In this document: positions 51,683 through 61,684 of the stretch, one piece after another
Position numbering within the stretch: position 1 is the first letter of the stretch
Layout of the letters: each line of letters begins with the position of its first letter
Assembly: GCF_042676605.1 (NCBI RefSeq)
Contig: NZ_JBHTHQ010000021.1
Span: forward strand, 372,001-436,000
Direction of reading: 5' to 3'
DNA: 64,000 nt
From: Alloscardovia venturai
Lineage (GTDB): Bacteria; Actinomycetota; Actinomycetes; Actinomycetales; Bifidobacteriaceae
Position numbers and translations under genes: made by a program
Notes under the pieces: model-generated
Database searches by the model: none
The model's input: only the letters and a program-made list of their open reading frames with translations
What the model was told of the DNA's origin: nothing

Positions 51683-53003
51683 CTTCCCGGGTAGGCTCCC
51701 CCTTACTTTTGACGGCAAAGATAGAAATAATGACACATATGAGTAACAAGAACTGATAAAACAGGAACGGTATGATGGAAATTGTCGAAATTTTTGCTAA
51801 ACTTGCCGCAATGAGAAGCTGAGCACCATAAGGAATAATTCCCTGTCCTATGCACGAGAAGACATCAAGTAATGATGCAGCCTTGCGTGGGTCAATGTCA
51901 AATTCTGTAGCAATATCTTTCGCGATTGGCGCAGACATAACGATAGCCACAGTATTATTTGCAGTAGCAATGTCCATAACTAAAGTGAGCAAACCGATGC
52001 CGAAACTTCCACCGATGTGACCATTGAAGTGCTTCTTCACAAAGTTCAGAATCCACGTAAAACCGCCATTAGACTTTATCAACGCTCCTATCGCACCTAC
52101 AAGAATAGCTACGAGAATCGTCTCGCTCATACCAGCGGTTCCATCCTTTAGGGATTGAAGCATGGTTACCACAGTTAGGGATCCTGTCGCTAAACCTACA
52201 ATACCAAAGAGTACAATCCCGGCACATAGTACAGCAAAAACATTAACACCTGCGAGTGCTGCGATAAGTACAACGATATAAGGGATAACTTGCCAAAAAT
52301 TAAAGTCATAATGATGTGCCTGCCCTGTCCCACCCTGCAACGATATAAAAACTAAAATTGCGAAAGTGACGATAGCAGCAGGAAGAGCTATCTTAAAGTT
52401 CACGAGGAATTTATCTCTCATGCTCACGCCTTGACTCTTCGTAGCTGCGATGGTGGTATCAGAAATGAACGATAGGTTGTCGCCAAACATCGCTCCACCT
52501 ATAACTGTCGCAACAGCAAGAGGAACCGAGATTCCCATATGCTGTGAAATGCCAAAGGCAATAGGGACAAGCACAGAAATAGTACCCACGCTCGTGCCCA
52601 TAGCCATAGAAATTAAACAGGCGATGAGAAACATGCCCGGCAGAGCAAAACGTCCAGGAATAACGTTCAGCAACACATTTGCAGTTGATTGTGCGCCGCC
52701 GGCTGCCTGAGCAATACCACTAAAAGCACCTGCAGCGATGAAGATAAAAATCATGATAGTGATATTTTCATCGCCTATACCTTGCGCACAAATACGAATC
52801 TTCTCTTCAAAACTGCGAGCGCGATTTTGTACTAATGCCACAATCAACGCTACAAAGAAAGACACAACTACTGACATGACGTAGAAACCATTGTGCCCTT
52901 TGATGGGATGAATATATTCAAAATAGATACCCGCGCCAAGATAGATGATAAGGAATACTGCAACAGGTATCAGAGCAGACAGGCTTGGCTTTTTCTCTTC
53001 CAT
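51666..53003 (-). CDS. NhaC-family Na+/H+ antiporter
   Basis: A 445-residue protein with about 11-12 membrane helices. SMAMGTSVGTISVLVPIAFGI, GGAMFGDNLSFISDTTIAAT and DIATANNTVAIVMSAPIA are typical of NhaC. It exchanges Na+ for protons and may help pH or salt homeostasis. Its stop overlaps that of dtd (17 bases), with no space for a terminator. It is divergent from the NirK-like fusion gene. Confidence 0.88.
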   Translation of the reverse strand: MEEKKPSLSALIPVAVFLIIYLGAGIYFEYIHPIKGHNGFYVMSVVVSFFVALIVALVQNRARSFEEKIRICAQGIGDENITIMIFIFIAAGAFSGIAQAAGGAQSTANVLLNVIPGRFALPGMFLIACLISMAMGTSVGTISVLVPIAFGISQHMGISVPLAVATVIGGAMFGDNLSFISDTTIAATKSQGVSMRDKFLVNFKIALPAAIVTFAILVFISLQGGTGQAHHYDFNFWQVIPYIVVLIAALAGVNVFAVLCAGIVLFGIVGLATGSLTVVTMLQSLKDGTAGMSETILVAILVGAIGALIKSNGGFTWILNFVKKHFNGHIGGSFGIGLLTLVMDIATANNTVAIVMSAPIAKDIATEFDIDPRKAASLLDVFSCIGQGIIPYGAQLLIAASLAKISTISIIPFLFYQFLLLICVIISIFAVKSKGEPTREATSAV

Positions 53004-53091
53004 TCACTCACTCCATATGATTTCTTACTAGGTATCTCATAAATAACAACTGATAGATATGGTAGACCTCATAGTCAGTGCAACGCGCAGT

Positions 53092-53104
53092 TTCAGATTC
53101 TGAA
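53092..53104. promoter_or_regulatory. Candidate operator TTCAGA-T-TCTGAA
   Basis: A perfect 6-1-6 palindrome in the divergent region between the NhaC gene and the NirK-like fusion, 125 bases before the fusion start. Its binder is not known; FNR or NsrR consensus is not matched. Confidence 0.35.
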
Positions 53105-53228
53105 GTTTCTATAGCACAAGGTCAATTAAATTTATAGCAATTCCGCTCTTGGTTTCCTCTTTTGTGTGCTTTTTGCACGTTCCTGTACGCGTATTTTGTG
53201 TATACCTTTGCGTGTTGAGGTCTTTTCA

Positions 53229-55922
53229 ATGCTTACTTTACGTGGCAGTATGGGAGACATGAGTGAAAAAAATGCTACTTCCCCAGCTATGCGTAAAACG
53301 AATGCACTTGTTCCTCTGCCCAAGTGGAGAGTTGTACTTCTTATCATGGTTGGCGTCGCGGTAGTCCTCGGTACACTGTCTGCAATTAACCGATCATCAC
53401 TCGGCGTTGTGACGTCCCGTGCTCCTTTTGCAGATGTACACGGCCCATTGATGATTTTTGGCTTCTTAGGTACTGCAATCAGTTTGGAGCGTGCTGTCGC
53501 TTTCCAAACCGGCGGCGCAACGAAGCCTCGCTGGGGTTTTGTAGCTCCTGCTCTTGGCGTTCTCGGCAGTATATGCATTCTTACGGAACTCGTTTTCGGC
53601 GTTTCGACACTTCCAGGGACAGCTCTCGGATGGTGGGTCATACCTGGCGTTGTGTGGACTACTCACATGATTGCACTGAGCTGTGTCTATGTGGCTATTT
53701 GGAAGAGGCAACACTCTATTTCTGTCCTTATTCAACTTCTTGCGGCTATTGCTGGAGTTCTAGGAGCATTCATCTGGGCATATGGCGTAAGCGCTGCTCG
53801 CGCCACGCCATGGTGGCTCATCTTCCTTGTGCTCTCTATCATCGGCGAAAGATTGGAGCTTTCTCACGTCGCTTTCGTTGCTCCGTGGGTGGAGCCAGCA
53901 CTCATTGGCTTGAGTATCACAAATCTCGTATCACTGTGCGTGCTGTATTTTGATACGACAATCGGTTATGTCGCTTTGGGTGTGAATATGGGATTTCTTC
54001 TGTGCATCATGCTTTACAACGACACTGCAATCCGCACGTTCAAGCTTCCTCGCTTTACTGGTTTTATGGGTCGCAGCATGCTTCTTGCCTATTTTTGGGG
54101 TCTTACCGCGGCGCTGATTTGGATCTTTGTTCCTGTTGGTTCAGGAAGTTTGTTTGCTGATGTAGCTATACATGCCATTGCTCTTGGATTTACTGTTTCC
54201 ATGGTCATTGCACATGTGAGCATTATTGTCCCTGCTATCACACGACGAGGTCTGCCTTATTCTCCAGTGTTCTTCCTACCTTTATTACTACTTAATGCTG
54301 GCGTACTTCTCCGACTTATAGGTGCGATTATTAACAATACTCTCGTATGGAAGAGTGGAGACCTCGTCAGCATAATCGCCGTATTTGCGCTGATGCTATG
54401 CATTATCGGCTCTGCAGTGTGGGGCGTGATTCGTCGTCGTCGCAGTGGTCATCGAAACGTATCTCGATCTGTTTCACAATCCGCACACCACCGGACGCCA
54501 ATTCCGACACGGCATGAAACGCACAGTCGCATCGGTCGAAAGACTGCTCTTGAAAACGACCCAGTACATGCACATCTCATGACAATCTCTGCTACTGCGA
54601 CCACTCTTACTGTCATTGTGACGATATTATGCATTGTAATCTCTACAGTTCGTCCAGATCTTGCTCAGCATAGCTCATTGGACACTTCTCACACTTCATC
54701 CTCTACGGTCGCCTCTGGTCGAAAGATTACGCTTACACTTGTAGCGCACGATATGAGTTTCAACAAAAAATCTTTTACTGTTTCTACGGGTGACGATGTG
54801 ACTGTCACTTTTATAAACAACGATTCTCAATCTCACAACGTTGTATTCTCAAATGGAGTCGTAGGTAAGACAATCGGCGCGCACCAATCAACAAAAGTTC
54901 GCCTCGGAGTTCTCACCAAAAATACGGAAGGTTGGTGTTCATTGCCGGGACATAAACAAATGGGCATGGACTTCTGGATTTATGTCACTGGCAGTACGCA
55001 AAATTCTCAGACCTCAAGCTCCTCTGCTACGCAGTCATCTCATCTTCCTACGCAGTCAGAGCTTAAAAATTACGCGCAAAAGACCTCTGTTCACAGTGCA
55101 GTACTTCCGCAGCCTTCCCAGCATGATGTCACTTTTACCATTCATGAGAACACCGTGAAAATTACTGATAATTTCGCACAAAAAATGTGGCAATACAACG
55201 ATTCCACCCCAGCTCCTACCATTCGTGGAACCGTAGGTGATACATTCCATGTCACCGTAAAAAATGAAACTCACATGGAACACAACGTTGATTTTCACGC
55301 AGGATTAGATGGGAACCCGCAAAATCTCATGGGGCTTATTAAACCAGGAAAATCCCGTATTTATACCTTCACTGCACAACGTATGGGAATTTGGCTATAT
55401 CACTGTTCAAATATGCCGATGAGTCAGCACATGGCAAATGGCATGATTGGCGCAGTAATCATCGAGCCAAAAGATGGACTTGCGCAGGTGGACCATGAGT
55501 ACGTTCTCGTGCAGTCTGACCAGTATCTTAGCTCCCCCGGTGGCACCGCAGATACGACAAAACTATCTCATATCCAACCTGATATCGTTTCTTTCAACGG
55601 GCGGGCATATCAGTATGACGCGCATCCTCTTGACGCAAAAGTTGGCGAGCGAGTACGTTTCTGGATTCTCAATGCCGGACCTAATATTCCTCTTGCGTTT
55701 CACATCGTTGGAGCACAGTTTGACACGATATGGAAGGAAGGAGCTTATACAGTAAATCGCCAAGCAGGCTTAGGCTCTCAAACTCTTGATCTCATGGCAT
55801 CGCAAGGAGGATTCGTCGAAACTGTTTTCTCCTATCCTGGCGACTACACGTTCCTCAACCATATTGCTTCGTACGCTGAAAAAGGAGCTCACGGAATTAT
55901 CCACATTAGCGAAGCGCAGTAG
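53229..55922 (+). CDS. Membrane-cupredoxin-NirK-like nitrite reductase fusion
   Basis: An 897-residue protein in three parts. Residues about 20-400 are polytopic membrane (10 or more helices, for example LLIMVGVAVVLGTLSAI), perhaps NnrS-like. About 500-590 is a cupredoxin with ligands QSHNVVF, then WCSLPGHKQMGM. About 620-895 is a two-domain multicopper oxidase with HNVDFH (685-690), YHC (723-725), His 734 and Met 739. C-x8-H-x4-M and the HNVDFH pair equal those of copper nitrite reductase NirK/AniA, and AFHIVG and FLNHIAS supply the second-domain His residues. It probably reduces nitrite to NO outside the membrane, with the cupredoxin as built-in electron donor. GAGG eight bases before ATG 53229 sets the start. 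Confidence 0.8.
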   Translation: MLTLRGSMGDMSEKNATSPAMRKTNALVPLPKWRVVLLIMVGVAVVLGTLSAINRSSLGVVTSRAPFADVHGPLMIFGFLGTAISLERAVAFQTGGATKPRWGFVAPALGVLGSICILTELVFGVSTLPGTALGWWVIPGVVWTTHMIALSCVYVAIWKRQHSISVLIQLLAAIAGVLGAFIWAYGVSAARATPWWLIFLVLSIIGERLELSHVAFVAPWVEPALIGLSITNLVSLCVLYFDTTIGYVALGVNMGFLLCIMLYNDTAIRTFKLPRFTGFMGRSMLLAYFWGLTAALIWIFVPVGSGSLFADVAIHAIALGFTVSMVIAHVSIIVPAITRRGLPYSPVFFLPLLLLNAGVLLRLIGAIINNTLVWKSGDLVSIIAVFALMLCIIGSAVWGVIRRRRSGHRNVSRSVSQSAHHRTPIPTRHETHSRIGRKTALENDPVHAHLMTISATATTLTVIVTILCIVISTVRPDLAQHSSLDTSHTSSSTVASGRKITLTLVAHDMSFNKKSFTVSTGDDVTVTFINNDSQSHNVVFSNGVVGKTIGAHQSTKVRLGVLTKNTEGWCSLPGHKQMGMDFWIYVTGSTQNSQTSSSSATQSSHLPTQSELKNYAQKTSVHSAVLPQPSQHDVTFTIHENTVKITDNFAQKMWQYNDSTPAPTIRGTVGDTFHVTVKNETHMEHNVDFHAGLDGNPQNLMGLIKPGKSRIYTFTAQRMGIWLYHCSNMPMSQHMANGMIGAVIIEPKDGLAQVDHEYVLVQSDQYLSSPGGTADTTKLSHIQPDIVSFNGRAYQYDAHPLDAKVGERVRFWILNAGPNIPLAFHIVGAQFDTIWKEGAYTVNRQAGLGSQTLDLMASQGGFVETVFSYPGDYTFLNHIASYAEKGAHGIIHISEAQ

Positions 55923-55955
55923 ATGACCATAAGAGCGGTATCTACCTAGGTTTTT
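55919..55955 (+). terminator. Terminator after the NirK-like gene
   Basis: GTAGAT-ACC (55919-55928, one bulge) pairs with GGT-ATCTAC (55937-55945), followed by CTAGGTTTTT. The hairpin begins within the last codon. Confidence 0.7.
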
Positions 55956-56034
55956 GTGCATGACACTATAGAGAGCTTAAATTTTTGTGAGACGCAAACT
56001 CACCTGAGTAAGAAAGAACTGGTATATACAAGGT

Positions 56035-56649
56035 ATGATTACAGTACTTATCACCGGTTTTGACCCTTTTGCTAAAGAAACGATAAACCCGTCGTGGGAA
56101 GCGGTGTCTCGATTAGATAGCACCATCTCCAACGCGAACATTATTAAGCTTCAACTTCCCACCGAGTTTAAATCCTCGCGCGAGAAATTACGCACAGCGA
56201 TTGCACAGTACTGCCCTGACATTGTACTCTCTGTCGGTCAAGCTGGCGGTCGCAGTGGTATCACTCCTGAGCTTGTGGCTATCAATTTTGACGATGCTTC
56301 GATCCCAGATAATGCCGGCTATGAGCCTCATGAGGAAACTATCGAGCGTGAGGGCGAAAATGCATATTTTACTCAGTTACCCATCAAAAAGATATGTGTA
56401 ACACTAAAGAAGGCAGACATACCGTCTTACATCTCTACTACTGCAGGTACCTACGTGTGTAATCACGTCATGTATGAAGCACAATTTTTGCGGTCTACCG
56501 AGTATCCACAGCTCAAAGCAGGATTTATTCATATTCCATTCTTACCGCAGCAAGTAGTAGACAAACCCGGCATGCCATCTTTATCTCTGGATGATGATGT
56601 CCGCGGTTTGACGCTTGCTATCGAAACGATTGTCAAGGAACTTGCGTAA
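56035..56649 (+). CDS. pcp: Pyrrolidone-carboxylate peptidase
   Basis: A 204-residue C15 cysteine peptidase. The catalytic triad is visible: Glu 79 (ITPELVAINFD), Cys 142 (GTYVCNHVMYEA) and His 166 (AGFIHIPFLPQQ). It removes N-terminal pyroglutamate from peptides. The start MITVLITGFDPF is the normal family N-terminus. It is followed by a strong hairpin shared with the convergent LPXTG gene. Confidence 0.95.
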   Translation: MITVLITGFDPFAKETINPSWEAVSRLDSTISNANIIKLQLPTEFKSSREKLRTAIAQYCPDIVLSVGQAGGRSGITPELVAINFDDASIPDNAGYEPHEETIEREGENAYFTQLPIKKICVTLKKADIPSYISTTAGTYVCNHVMYEAQFLRSTEYPQLKAGFIHIPFLPQQVVDKPGMPSLSLDDDVRGLTLAIETIVKELA

Positions 56650-56784
56650 AGAGGTACGGCGAATGCTGCTCTACCTGTTCTACAATCTGCGCTGTATGCA
56701 TAGTCAGCAGTAAAGCTCTATTGTCATTGCTTTTCGCACTCTCAGCGCTTTATATCTGCCCCTATTCTATCGAATAACGCGTTA

Positions 56785-56823
56785 GAGGGCTGTCTAATCA
56801 TCACGACTAGACAGCCCTCTAGC
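56785..56823. terminator. Hairpin without U-tract between pcp and LPXTG gene
   Basis: TAGAGGGCTGTCTA (56785-56798) and TAGACAGCCCTCTA (56810-56823) form a perfect 14-base-pair stem; neither side carries a T-run. It probably ends both convergent genes. Confidence 0.7.
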
Positions 56824-56854
56824 TAGCTAGATATAGCTTGTACTACTACACGTG

Positions 56855-58426
56855 CTACATCATATGCTTTCTTCTGTATACCGCAGCTCCGATAAGTGCC
56901 ACACCACCAAGGAATACAAGAGCACCAAATATGCCGATGCTCATGCTGTTGCTACCAGTGCGAGGAAGCTCCTTAGATTCGGTTGCGCTATGCTTTGTCG
57001 TAGGCGTCACCGTTGTGGTCTCGTGCGATGCCTCATGCTCAGGAGTCGATGGCTGCTGAGGCTTTGTGTCACCAACAACCTTGACCTTCATCGTGCGAGA
57101 AACCGTCGTGCCATCCTGCAGGGTGTAATGGTAGACAACGGTGTATTCACCAGCTTCTGACATGTTTACATCGGAAGTAACATTCAAGTTAGCATAGTTA
57201 ATTGTTGTGTTAGTGATAGGATCTTTACCGCCGAGATAGTATGTCGCAGCATCAAATGTATCGTTTACATGAAGCGTAACTTCTTTCTCAGCACTGATAA
57301 CCTTGTGCATAGACACGTAGAACGCCTGATCTCTTGCAGGGGCTGCTGGCTTTCCACTCTCATCGACGAACGCCGCAGTAGCACTATGGTTATAGCGCAA
57401 GACTGGCATAACTCGAGTACTGTCGACCTGCGTCACATATCCGAGTGAGTTTACCTTTGCATTGATTGGGTCGGTCTTGATCGCGTAGTTACTCGTCGTG
57501 TAGTTCGTCACCTTATCCGTAGCATACTTATCAACGGTATCTACCTGAAGTTGGTGCCAAATGGAGAACTTGATGAAGTCTTCGGATGCCAGTGGCATCG
57601 CATCTTGCAACTCAGGGTCGCTGATAACTTCATATGTTCCGTTGCCCTTGGCAATCGTCCCGAGGACCTTGTTAGTCATAAGATCACTGATCTGTTTATT
57701 CCCGCGGACACCGACAAGGTTGAGATTGATGAACTTGTATGGACGTGCGGAATAATCGCGAACCTGCAAATTTGTAGAAGTGTCCCACGCTGAGTTGGTC
57801 TCCACGTACTTGAGTGGAATCTTAAGCTCCACAGACGTTCCAGCTAGAAGCTGTCCTTGGACGTGGACTTCCTTCAGCGTGCTCCAATCTGGCGCGACTG
57901 TACCATTGAGCACATCTTGACGTGCCACATTCGTACCGTCGGTGAAGTAGTAGCGGATTGGCAGAGAGGCATCCACACTCGTGCCAAGCAAATCCCCGGA
58001 AACACGGGAAGTATCAACCTTCAGCTCGTTGTGGTTCTTCTTGCCGTCAAGAACATTTGCCATGTAGATATTCAGGCTGACGTTCTTCTGCGTGTTGTCC
58101 GTATTTTTGAGATTGACATGGTAGACAATATCGTTCGCACGGTCGATATCAAAGATGTCAGCTCCATTAGCGACGGAGCTGTAAATCATCTTGTCAGTGC
58201 TCACGCCCGCATACGTATCTGCGCTACCATTCGAGGAACGGTCACCGTTCGACGTTACGTAGTTGTAGAACTCGTAGCCGTTATTCGTTGTAACTTCGGT
58301 GCCATTCATACGCATCTCGTTCGGATAAATTGTCTTTAACGTATCCGCCGCATAAGCAGTCGATGCTATACCCACTGTCATGCATAATGTCAGCACCGCG
58401 ACGATTGCTGCTTTGACTTTTTTCAA
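56855..58426 (-). CDS. LPXTG-anchored surface protein
   Basis: A 523-residue sortase substrate. The signal peptide ends near AYA-ADTLK (residue 27). The body is beta-rich; about 370-450 (EVTLHVNDTFDAATYYLGGK, then AGEYTVVYHYTLQDGTTVSR) resembles a DUF5011/Ig-like domain. A Thr/Ser/Pro spacer leads to LPRTG, a hydrophobic helix and a RRKH tail. The start is TTG at 58426-58424: GGGAG lies seven bases upstream and no ATG fits. It could be an adhesin; the ligand is unknown. Downstream is the pcp gene, upstream the IS30 remnant. Confidence 0.88.
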   Translation of the reverse strand: MKKVKAAIVAVLTLCMTVGIASTAYAADTLKTIYPNEMRMNGTEVTTNNGYEFYNYVTSNGDRSSNGSADTYAGVSTDKMIYSSVANGADIFDIDRANDIVYHVNLKNTDNTQKNVSLNIYMANVLDGKKNHNELKVDTSRVSGDLLGTSVDASLPIRYYFTDGTNVARQDVLNGTVAPDWSTLKEVHVQGQLLAGTSVELKIPLKYVETNSAWDTSTNLQVRDYSARPYKFINLNLVGVRGNKQISDLMTNKVLGTIAKGNGTYEVISDPELQDAMPLASEDFIKFSIWHQLQVDTVDKYATDKVTNYTTSNYAIKTDPINAKVNSLGYVTQVDSTRVMPVLRYNHSATAAFVDESGKPAAPARDQAFYVSMHKVISAEKEVTLHVNDTFDAATYYLGGKDPITNTTINYANLNVTSDVNMSEAGEYTVVYHYTLQDGTTVSRTMKVKVVGDTKPQQPSTPEHEASHETTTVTPTTKHSATESKELPRTGSNSMSIGIFGALVFLGGVALIGAAVYRRKHMM

Positions 58427-58544
58427 AACAGTACTCCCTAACCTATCGTTTCTCGATAAAATTCAGCACAACGCTGTTTGCTGCATACTGTAGCAAAACT
58501 GCAGGACGCTCAGGTTCTGGTTTGAAGTGCAACACTGGGATTGG

Positions 58545-59695
58545 GTAGTGTTGTTTTCTAATATTGTAGCGAGGTTTTGCTCGAACACCACGTTAAGAGT
58601 CATATACCTCAGAACTTTCAACGGGGTGTTGTAATCTGGTCTACACACGTATCAAGCTCTTCCTGGCTGATAGTGTGGTAAGGTGTGTTTTCTTTGGAAG
58701 ATACCGGCGTAACTGTTTATTCCTATTCTCGTACGACCCACGCTACCAACTCGAGTATAGGTCAGCAAAATACGACAGCATCCCTAACGCCTCATTCACC
58801 ACATGATGCAGACTTGCTTCAGTCCCGTTATCCCACGTACGAGTAAGCCGTGCTTGAGGTGGAAGCTGGGAGAATACTTCGTATTCCGCCCTCATCGTAG
58901 AAACCGCACTCTTATCCGGAATCAACGTGGCAATAAGTTTGTGGCTGACTCGTTCGACTTGTGTATTCATACACACACTCGTCTATCTTAGTCCCACGAC
59001 GGTATCGGATTCCCGGTGTCCAAACTCACGGCGAGAATCAACTGTACATGGTCGTTTACTGATAGATACCTTCAAGGGGATACGAGGCCTTGTGCGAGTT
59101 CTGGAGTATTTCTTCTTTCTGCTCTTGTGGTGGCAAGCTAAATACTGTCACAGCTTCTTTGAGCGCATAACAGGGCTGTGAATCCACTGATACACACTCT
59201 GTGTACTCATCCTCATCACTGGATTATCAGGGTACTGATATTTCAATCGTCTACTGATAGCTGGGGGACTGTGACCCCTTTTCTTAAGGAATCTATGACA
59301 AATTCTCTAAAGCTGGTCACACGTGTTGAGTCGTGGTTTCCTACGACTATTCTTCGCTCTCTGGTCTGCTTTACGTTGAGCTGTATCTGTCATGTAAAAA
59401 GGCTCATGCGTCCATAGGTCTGTTTGTAAGCCTGCGGGTTTATACGGACGATACGAGTTATCCATCGTTGGATACAAACCACAGCCCACGGTGTAGTTCT
59501 CGACTAATGGTGGATTTACTCCTTTTAAGCTGGCGTGCTATATCACTGATAGAGTACGGTGTTGCGCGTATCGCGTGGACTCGATTAATACACGCTCCTT
59601 CTTGCAAATATGCGTATACTGTGACATATGGAGTGCAATTCTTTCTGTTAACTCGTCAGTAGTGTTGTTTTTCTTTTTTCCATTACCAACACTAC
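58545..59695. mobile_element. Decayed IS30-family insertion sequence
   Basis: About 1.15 kb with terminal inverted repeats GTAGTGTTG (58545-58553) and CAACACTAC (59687-59695). A second GTAGTGTTGTTTT copy occurs at 59659-59671. The inside is one decayed transposase. No target duplication is evident. Length and transposase match the IS30 family, so I read this as one old insertion between the LPXTG and DUF3825-like genes. Confidence 0.75.
58570..59655 (-). pseudogene. IS30-family transposase, broken by stops and frameshifts
   Basis: Conceptual translation on the minus strand gives, in order, the N-terminal HTH (ISDIARQLKRSKSTISRELH), AQRKADQRAKNSRRKPRL, SVYQWIHSPVMRSKKL, RRPCTVDSRREFGHRESD-type DDE start (GHRESDTVVG), TWDNGTE (second Asp), ALGMLSYFADLYSSW and GSYENRNKQLRRYLP (catalytic Glu region). 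These are diagnostic of IS30 transposase. At least four stop codons and one or more frameshifts interrupt it, so it is not functional. Confidence 0.85.
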
Positions 59696-59775
59696 AAAAT
59701 GAAAGGTCACACTCCAAACCAGAATTTAGGACATTAATATATTAATCAAATATCATATGAATAAAGGAGTATTCT

Positions 59776-61611
59776 ATGGTTTCTTCAACTTCCTTCACTT
59801 ATATTCTCACCGACGAAGAAAAAGAGATTATTGATTCGGCAAAGACGCTACGTAAATATATTGAAGCGCCTGTTCCCAAAATATTCAGTGAGGAGTTTAA
59901 ACCGCGCCTTGCTGACTTTGCAAAAATAACCTATGATGCCCGCACGCGTCTGAGTAAAATATATCCAGCAGGTATCGATATTGAGTCGTATCTACAAGCT
60001 GACTGGGAAGAAGCATTTGCACAGGGCATCTATTACATGCATGATGAAACAAGTGTGAGCTTCCCTATACATTACACAACTAGTTCTGGAATTCCGCTCG
60101 ATATATCTATCCGTCGTAATCACGAGTCGCATGATTTAAGCGGTCTACTGTGGTTTATTTCATATATTCCTGATTTAACTCGCTTACAGGTCGCATATTC
60201 CCATCCAGTCTTTACGACAGATACAGTACAAAGTTAGCAGGAGTACTCTGAACTACCAGACGTTGACTATGCTTCCATCGCCGCTTTTAAAGCTACTAAC
60301 GACTACGCTCAGGGTGCTCTTCCCGAGGAGCTCATTGAGGAGCTCCTCGATAGTAAAGAACGTTTCACATCTCTTGTATGGATTGGTGAGCGTTGGAGTA
60401 GTCAACTTCGTGACAGTGCAGGAAACAATATCAACGTGGATGCGCTACTTGATCGTGATTGGGACAATGCTAAAAACGAAGACGCAATACGCTATTATGA
60501 GGGCAAAGTAATTTTTCCAATCAGCATCATGCGCGACGACTCGAAAACTCCAATTGAAATTTCTATTAAGAAACGTGACAGTTATGCAACGATGAACATC
60601 CCAAATCCTAAAGAGTGGGTAGTAAGTTATGTCAATACGCGTGTTTTCCAGAAGAAAACTCACTCAAATGCTCTCAGCGAATGGGCAGTTATGGGGAACT
60701 GGGCAATTGTACTTGAAAAGCTCGCAGGATTGGCACTTCCTGAACAATGGGACATCGCAACGGTTGGGAAAAAATTAACTCCAAAACATACGATTCTTAA
60801 GAGTTATTTAACATATACTTTTTACCGTTTACAGCAAGAAGACAAAGTCCAAATTAATCGAGAAAAAGGAATTTGCGCCTTCAACACGGGTCTTGTAAAT
60901 CGAACATATGAGCCAATCTACGCATGCTTTACAGCAATTGATGAAGATAAGAAGTGGAAGTTCCAAGATTTCTGTAAAGCAGGTTCACGTCAGTGGGGTA
61001 AAAAGCTAGTAGCTACATTCAACCCACTACCCCAGCGCGCTAGCTATTTTGCTCGAAAAGAGGATTTACTCTTCGATACTGATGCACCATTCGAACGCGA
61101 TACTGACCATATTCTGCTTGATAATATTAATCGTCTACCTTATGAGTTCTTAGCCGATGAAATGCGTAATGTTCAGGAAGCGCAGAATCTACTTAAAACC
61201 GCATATTCATCTCCAAACTCACAAGAGAGAAAAGCAGCATTCGAGGAGCTTGAGGATATTATTCAGGATGATTCTCGTGTAAAACGTCGTCTGATGAATC
61301 GACTTGACGATGCGATTGAGCTTGCACGCAAACGCGTTGAATGGAATTATAAGACAGCCGTGCCAGCATTCTATCCTTCACGAAATGTGATGTGCATCTT
61401 ACTTCCACTTGATTTGACTGATGATGACAAGCCAGATGTAGCACTAGTTGCTGAGCTTACTGAATCAGGAGCATATCTCGGACAAACGATTATCACCATG
61501 AATATGGCCTATAACAACGCACGTCTGATTGCGCGACCTGACAGTGACTGGCTTAGTACATCAGATACGTATCGCTACTCAGAAGACGAAGATTTACTTC
61601 TCGATGAGTAA
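59776..61611 (+). pseudogene. DUF3825-like protein interrupted by one in-frame TAG
   Basis: A 612-codon frame with AAAGGAG before ATG 59776 and a single TAG at 60235-60237; both halves stay in the same frame. Codons 20-150 and 180-280 are two related modules (DIESYLQADWEEA with VSFPIHYT, and NVDALLDRDWDNA with VIFPISIM, each leading into ISIRR or ISIKK). The C-terminal half has YLTYTFYRLQQEDKVQIN, AFNTGLVNRTYEPIYACF and DHILLDNINRLPYEF, typical of DUF3825. No in-frame start follows the TAG for 66 codons. It may be a new nonsense mutation, a sequencing error or a read-through gene. Confidence 0.75.
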
Positions 61612-61631
61612 TTGCTGCGATTGGAACGACA

Positions 61632-61671
61632 AAATCCTCCCCTGAATATGAATAAAATCAGGAGAGGATTT
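61632..61671. terminator. Bidirectional terminator between DUF3825-like gene and ssrA
   Basis: AAATCCTCCCCTGA (61632-61645) and TCAGGAGAGGATTT (61658-61671) pair with one mismatch. The arms are AT-rich at the base, giving T-rich ends in both directions. Confidence 0.75.
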
Positions 61672-61684
61672 GTTGTATATTAAG

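Noticed and set aside
51684..52710. CRISPR or other short repeat arrays anywhere in the window
   Set aside because: No set of evenly spaced repeats was seen here or elsewhere; small direct repeats are isolated.
59307..59489. Separate small genes in the 58.5-59.7 kb interval
   Set aside because: All short open frames there are pieces of the decayed IS30 transposase or its antisense.
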